Positions 60,342 to 64,000 of a DNA stretch of 64,000 nt are shown here, one piece after another; within the stretch, counting starts at the first letter, position 1, and every line of letters starts with the position of its first letter. Origin of the DNA: Stenotrophomonas tumulicola (lineage in GTDB: Bacteria > Pseudomonadota > Gammaproteobacteria > Xanthomonadales > Xanthomonadaceae); NCBI RefSeq assembly GCF_014117215.1, contig NZ_JACGXS010000012.1:1-64000 (forward strand), given 5' to 3'. Position numbers and translations under genes: made by a program. Below the pieces are notes generated by a model that was not told the origin of the DNA, searched no databases, and was given only the letters and a program-made list of their open reading frames with translations.

Positions 60342-62709
60342 GGGGAGGGGTAGGGAGGTGCCGGTGCTGGCGCTGGACCGGCGCCGCTTCCTGGCGTGGA
60401 GTTCCGCCGCTGCCGCCGCCGGGCTGGTCGGCTTCCCGGGTGCCGTGGCAGCATTGTCCACCGGCGCCCCCAGGCAGGCCGTCGCGGGCGTCCGCCTGTC
60501 TCCCTCGGTGTTCCGGGCCTCGGTGGAGGTAACGCACCGCTATCTGATGCAGTTGTCCGCCGATCGCCTGCTGCACAACTTCCGTTCGCAGGCGGGGCTG
60601 CAGCCCAAGGCCGAGGCCTATGGAGGATGGGAGGCCGACACGATCGCCGGACACACCCTTGGCCACTACCTGAGCGCGTTGTCGCTGATGCACGCGGGCA
60701 GTGAGCAGGAAGGTTGCAAGGCGCGTGTCGATTACATCGTCGACGAACTGCGTGCCTGCCAGCAGGCCGGCGGCGATGGTTACGTGGCCGGGTTCACGCG
60801 AAAACGCGCCGATGGCACGGTGGAGGGTGGAAGGGCGGTACTGGAGGAACTGTCGCTGGGGAATGTCCGTGCGCAGCCTTTCGATCTCAATGGCAGCTGG
60901 GCGCCTTTCTACACCTGGCACAAGCTGTTGGCCGGCCTGCTGGATGCGCATCGCTGCTGCGGCAATGCCGATGCGTTGCCGGTACTGGAGGGTATCGCCG
61001 GCTACGTGGAGGCAGCGCTGGCACCGCTGGACCATGCGCGGATGCAGGAAGTGCTGGCCTGCGAGTTCGGCGGCATGCAGGAATCGTTGGCGGAGCTGGG
61101 CGCCCGCACCGGTAATGGCCGCTGGGTCCGCCTGGCCGAACGTTTCACGCATGAGCAGGTGGTCGAGCCATTGGCGGCCGGCCGCGACCAGCTCAATCGG
61201 CTGCATGCCAACACGCAGATACCCAAGCTGCTCGGCGTCGCCCGCCAGTTCGAACTGCAGCGGCGCAGCGCCGATGCGGCGGCGGCGCTGTTCTTCTGGC
61301 AGCGGGTGGTGGGACATCACAGCTACGCGATCGGCGGCAACGCCGACCGCGAGTACTTCCAGGCGCCAGACACGGTCTCGCGCTACCTCACCGAACAGAC
61401 CTGCGAGCATTGCAACACCCTGAACATGATCCGCCTGTCGCGCTACCTGTACCGATGGTCGGGGCAGTCGGCCTACTACGATTACATCGAGCGGGCCGTC
61501 TACAACCATGTCCTGTCACAGCAGCATCCCGACGGTGGCCGTTTCACCTACATGACACCCATGCTGGGCGGTGAGGCGCGGAAGTATTCCAGCCCTGAAG
61601 GTGAGTTCTGGTGTTGCGTTGGCACCGGCATGGAAAGCCACGCCAGTTTCAGCGAGGACATCTTCTGGCAGGAAGGCGCCGACATTGCGGTCAACCTGTA
61701 CATACCGGCCGTGCTGGACGACCCGGCGCGGGGACTGGCGCTGCGGCTGGAGTCCAGCCTGCCCGAGTCCGGCAAGGTGGACCTGACGGTCGTGGAGGAT
61801 CGCGACGCCGGTCTGCGATGGCTTCGGTTCCGGCAGCCAGGCTGGGCCGGCAACGTGCGCGTGACGCGCAATGGCAGGCTGCAGGTGCCACGGGTCCGCG
61901 ATGGCTACCTGGAACTGCAGGGCCCGTGGCAAGCGGGCGAACGCATCCAGCTGGAGTTTGCCATGGAGGTGCGGGCGGAGCCTTGCGCCGGAGAGGCCAC
62001 GCTGGTGTCGTTGCAGCGCGGGCCGTGCGTGCTCGCGGCAGACCTGGGGCCGGCGGACCAGCCATGGGATGGCGTCGAGCCCACGCTGGCGACCGGGCCG
62101 GTGGCTGCGTTGTTTGCCCAGCCAGCGGGTGATGGCAGCTTCCAGGTACCGCTGCCGTCCCATGCGCAGCCCGTGCGTTTCGCACCCTTCCATGGGCTTC
62201 ACGATCGGCGTCACGCGGTCTACTTCCGCCAGCCGGACGATGCGGCCCAGCGGCGTCGGGCGGCTGCAGGCTCCTTCGATGCGGCTGGCCAGGCGGCGTT
62301 GGCCGACCGCCTGGTGGATCACCTGCAACCGGGCGACGAGGCCAGCGAGACCGCACATCGGCTGGCAGCGCGTGGAAGCTCCTATCCGGTGCTGTACCGG
62401 CGGACCAGGGGGCGCGATGTGCGCAGCGGCGGCCGGGTCGAGTTCACGCTGCAGGGAGCGGGCCCGGCGACCGCGCTGCGCCTGCGCTACTGGGGCGAGG
62501 AGCATCGTCGGCGATTTTCCATCGCGGTCAACGGTGTGGTGCTTGCCAACGAAGTGCTGGACGGTGGCCGTGGCGATCGTTTCGTCGACGTCGACTATCC
62601 ACTCCCTGCGCCGCTGCATGCCCGGTCACCCGATGGCTGGCAGGTGCGGATCGAGCCGGAGCCGGGTTACTCGGCGGGACCGGTATTCGGTGCCTGGTTG
62701 CTGGGCTGA
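60328..62709 (+). CDS. Tat-exported GH127-family glycoside hydrolase (beta-L-arabinofuranosidase-like)
   Basis: About 793 residues. A twin-arginine signal is clear (LDRRRFLAWSSAAAAAGLVG). The (alpha/alpha)6 catalytic domain of the GH127/DUF1680 type follows. The zinc-thiolate site of HypBA1-like enzymes is conserved: EHC within QTCEHCNTLNMIRLSRYLY, and the Cys pair of FWCCVGTGMESHASF, the first or second of which is the nucleophile. A beta-sandwich C-terminal region continues to about residue 790. ATGs at 60328 and 60331 are possible, and a GTG at 60358 has a better purine-rich leader. Characterised GH127 members cleave beta-L-arabinofuranosides linked to hydroxyproline, and this gene ends a hydroxyproline operon. 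Confidence 0.88.
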   Translation: MMKDEGRGREVPVLALDRRRFLAWSSAAAAAGLVGFPGAVAALSTGAPRQAVAGVRLSPSVFRASVEVTHRYLMQLSADRLLHNFRSQAGLQPKAEAYGGWEADTIAGHTLGHYLSALSLMHAGSEQEGCKARVDYIVDELRACQQAGGDGYVAGFTRKRADGTVEGGRAVLEELSLGNVRAQPFDLNGSWAPFYTWHKLLAGLLDAHRCCGNADALPVLEGIAGYVEAALAPLDHARMQEVLACEFGGMQESLAELGARTGNGRWVRLAERFTHEQVVEPLAAGRDQLNRLHANTQIPKLLGVARQFELQRRSADAAAALFFWQRVVGHHSYAIGGNADREYFQAPDTVSRYLTEQTCEHCNTLNMIRLSRYLYRWSGQSAYYDYIERAVYNHVLSQQHPDGGRFTYMTPMLGGEARKYSSPEGEFWCCVGTGMESHASFSEDIFWQEGADIAVNLYIPAVLDDPARGLALRLESSLPESGKVDLTVVEDRDAGLRWLRFRQPGWAGNVRVTRNGRLQVPRVRDGYLELQGPWQAGERIQLEFAMEVRAEPCAGEATLVSLQRGPCVLAADLGPADQPWDGVEPTLATGPVAALFAQPAGDGSFQVPLPSHAQPVRFAPFHGLHDRRHAVYFRQPDDAAQRRRAAAGSFDAAGQAALADRLVDHLQPGDEASETAHRLAARGSSYPVLYRRTRGRDVRSGGRVEFTLQGAGPATALRLRYWGEEHRRRFSIAVNGVVLANEVLDGGRGDRFVDVDYPLPAPLHARSPDGWQVRIEPEPGYSAGPVFGAWLLG

Positions 62710-62729
62710 CCCCTGCGCTACCTGCGGCT

Positions 62730-63767
62730 TCAGCCGGGCAGCACCGTTGCCCGTGGATCGTCGCGCAGCGCCACCAGTTCGGCATGCTGCGCCTTGGGGA
62801 TCCGGATGCCATCGGCCAGGCTGCAGGCCCTGGCCTGGTAACGGCGCTGCGAGGGCAGGCGCGCACCGCTGGGGGCGAAGGCTTCCAGCAGGGCTTCGGC
62901 GCGCGCCATGTGGGACGACGGATCACCGTCGATGAAGCGCGACGGATCCAGCGCCAGCACCAGTTCGCCGTGATAGGGCGATGCCCCGGCGCCGCCGTCA
63001 TGGCGCAGTGATTCCATGCTGGTCAGGTCGCCAATCAGCGGCCCGGCGATCAGCTCGATCATCGTCGACAACGCTGAGCCCTTGTAGCCACCGAAGGTCA
63101 GCATGGCACCGCCGTCCACCACGGCCTGCGGGTCGGTGGTGGCATGGCCGGCCGCATCGATGGCCACCCCTTCGGGAATCAGCTGGCCGGCACGTCGTCG
63201 CAGCTCGATCTCACCGCGCGCCACCGCGCTGGTGGCGAAATCGAACACGTAGGGATGGTTGTCCGGGCGTGGCCATCCAAAGGCGAAGGGATTGGTTCCC
63301 AGCAGTGGCGCGCGCCCGCCGGCGGGGGCCACCCAGGCGTGGCTGGGGTTGCAGGCCAGGGCGACCAGCCCGGTTTCGGCCAGCCGTTCCACCTCGGGCC
63401 AGAGCGCGGAAAAATGAACGCAGTGGTTGATCGCCATGGCGGCGATCCCTTGCCTGTGTGCCTTCTCGACCAGGTGCGGCAGCCCGGCTTCGAATGCCAG
63501 CAGCGAATAGCCGCCACGGGCGTCGACACGCACGATCGACGGCGCCTGCTCATGCACGGTGGGCAGGGCGGTGCCATCGACCTTGCCGGTCCGGAGCGAG
63601 TGCACGCAGACCAGCGTGCGATACAGGCCATGCGAGGCGCAGCCGTCGCGTTCCCCGGCGACGATGGTGCTGGCCAGTGCCCGTGCGTGTGCCCGGGAAA
63701 AGCCGGCGCGGGAGAGGATGCTGGCCACCAGCGCGTGGGCGTCGGCCAAGGTCAGTTGGATCGTCAA
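62730..63767 (-). CDS. lhpD: Ldh-family (MDH/LDH type 2) imine reductase, probably delta1-pyrroline-2-carboxylate reductase
   Basis: A 345-residue NAD(P)H-dependent oxidoreductase of the malate/L-lactate dehydrogenase type 2 family, which includes DpkA/LhpD. Signatures: GERDGCASHGLYR near the N terminus, INHCVHFSALWPEVERLAE, APLLGTNPFAFGWPRPD and TFGGYKGSALSTMIELIAGPL. LhpD enzymes reduce delta1-pyrroline-2-carboxylate to L-proline, serving the trans-3-hydroxyproline branch. Assignment to this branch rests on its position beside the hydroxyproline operon. It is convergent with the GH127 gene, 20 bases apart. Confidence 0.82.
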   Translation of the reverse strand: MTIQLTLADAHALVASILSRAGFSRAHARALASTIVAGERDGCASHGLYRTLVCVHSLRTGKVDGTALPTVHEQAPSIVRVDARGGYSLLAFEAGLPHLVEKAHRQGIAAMAINHCVHFSALWPEVERLAETGLVALACNPSHAWVAPAGGRAPLLGTNPFAFGWPRPDNHPYVFDFATSAVARGEIELRRRAGQLIPEGVAIDAAGHATTDPQAVVDGGAMLTFGGYKGSALSTMIELIAGPLIGDLTSMESLRHDGGAGASPYHGELVLALDPSRFIDGDPSSHMARAEALLEAFAPSGARLPSQRRYQARACSLADGIRIPKAQHAELVALRDDPRATVLPG

Positions 63768-64000
63768 GGCGTGCTCCTGCAGGTCATGGAGGCACGCGAC
63801 GTCCCGGCGTGCAGGCGGCCGCGTGCCGGTTCATGATGGCAGTGACGGACGCCGCCTGGCTCGGCAGAAAACGTCGCGCCACGCGCGGATAAATGCCGAA
63901 GCAACCCTCCGCCATGCCTGGCAGCATGGCCATCGGCATCGCCGACCCTGCTGCACTGCCGCGAGTCGCCCATCGCTGCGCTGGCTAGACTGATCTTCTT
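63768..64000. other. Window edge, presumed promoter region of the imine-reductase gene
   Basis: 233 bases with no supportable coding sequence. An imperfect palindrome around GCCATGC...GCATGGC (about 63913-63932) is the only visible structure. A gene on either strand may begin beyond the window. Confidence 0.35.

Noticed and set aside
63458..63993. Overlapping small ORFs at the window end
   Set aside because: Arg/Ala-rich shadow frames opposite or beyond the imine-reductase gene, without supporting motifs.

Overview
The window looks like a chromosomal segment of a Stenotrophomonas (S. maltophilia group or close relative, Xanthomonadaceae). The DNA is GC-rich and densely coded. It is strewn with short palindromes that carry a terminal GTAG tetranucleotide, the REP class (often called SMAG) described from Stenotrophomonas. 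The gene repertoire also fits: TonB-dependent receptors with STN/FecR/ECF signalling, PhoPQ, a B12-riboswitch-controlled metE, and type III pantothenate kinase. No phage, insertion sequence or CRISPR array was seen.

Layout. 0-9.3 kb: an old yellow enzyme homologue, an orphan HigA-like antidote, a LysR regulator divergent from a small DUF2798 membrane protein, purU, a six-unit 141-bp tandem array of paired REPs, pncA, queH, and metE with an upstream cobalamin riboswitch and a hairpin over its ribosome-binding site. 9.4-17.1 kb (minus strand): a self-contained heme-uptake module, read as ECF sigma factor, FecR-like anti-sigma, STN-bearing TonB receptor, heme oxygenase, DUF454 protein, exbB, exbD, tonB. 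A Fur-box-like sequence lies in front of it, and a large patatin-like lipase diverges from it. 19.2-26.3 kb: an XRE/short-chain-acyl type regulator divergent from a five-gene valine/isobutyrate operon (mmsA, acyl-CoA dehydrogenase, enoyl-CoA hydratase, 3-hydroxyisobutyryl-CoA hydrolase, mmsB) whose last three junctions are ATGA overlaps. 26.4-36.6 kb: ohr, an AraC regulator, a CDF transporter, dusA, a small periplasmic protein plus phoPQ, mtfA, birA-coaX, a membrane-anchored SPOR-like protein, and tRNA-Thr(TGT).

36.6-39.7 kb: a stretch that looks visibly less GC-rich, directly downstream of the tRNA. It holds a secreted amidohydrolase, an outer-membrane barrel and an I78-type inhibitor lipoprotein. 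39.8-41.4 kb: a secreted protein with an internal duplication and a DUF2306 membrane protein.

41.4-63.8 kb is the most interesting part: a long, mostly co-directional locus for hydroxyproline. A PAS-AraC regulator diverges from hydroxyproline 2-epimerase, a three-subunit D-hydroxyproline dehydrogenase, pyrroline-4-hydroxy-2-carboxylate deaminase and alpha-ketoglutarate semialdehyde dehydrogenase. These are followed by an M24 Xaa-Pro-type peptidase, an APC permease, a secreted S9 prolyl peptidase, a DUF885 metallopeptidase, a TonB-dependent receptor, a secreted COG1228-like amidohydrolase (that superfamily contains Xaa-Pro/Xaa-Hyp prolidases) and a Tat-exported GH127 enzyme (a family containing beta-L-arabinofuranosidases that act on arabinosylated hydroxyproline). 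A convergent Ldh-type imine reductase closes the locus. My reading is that this is a pathway for importing and dismantling hydroxyproline-rich, possibly arabinosylated, peptides such as plant extensin fragments down to 2-oxoglutarate. The enzyme families are well supported by motifs; the integrated function is inference.
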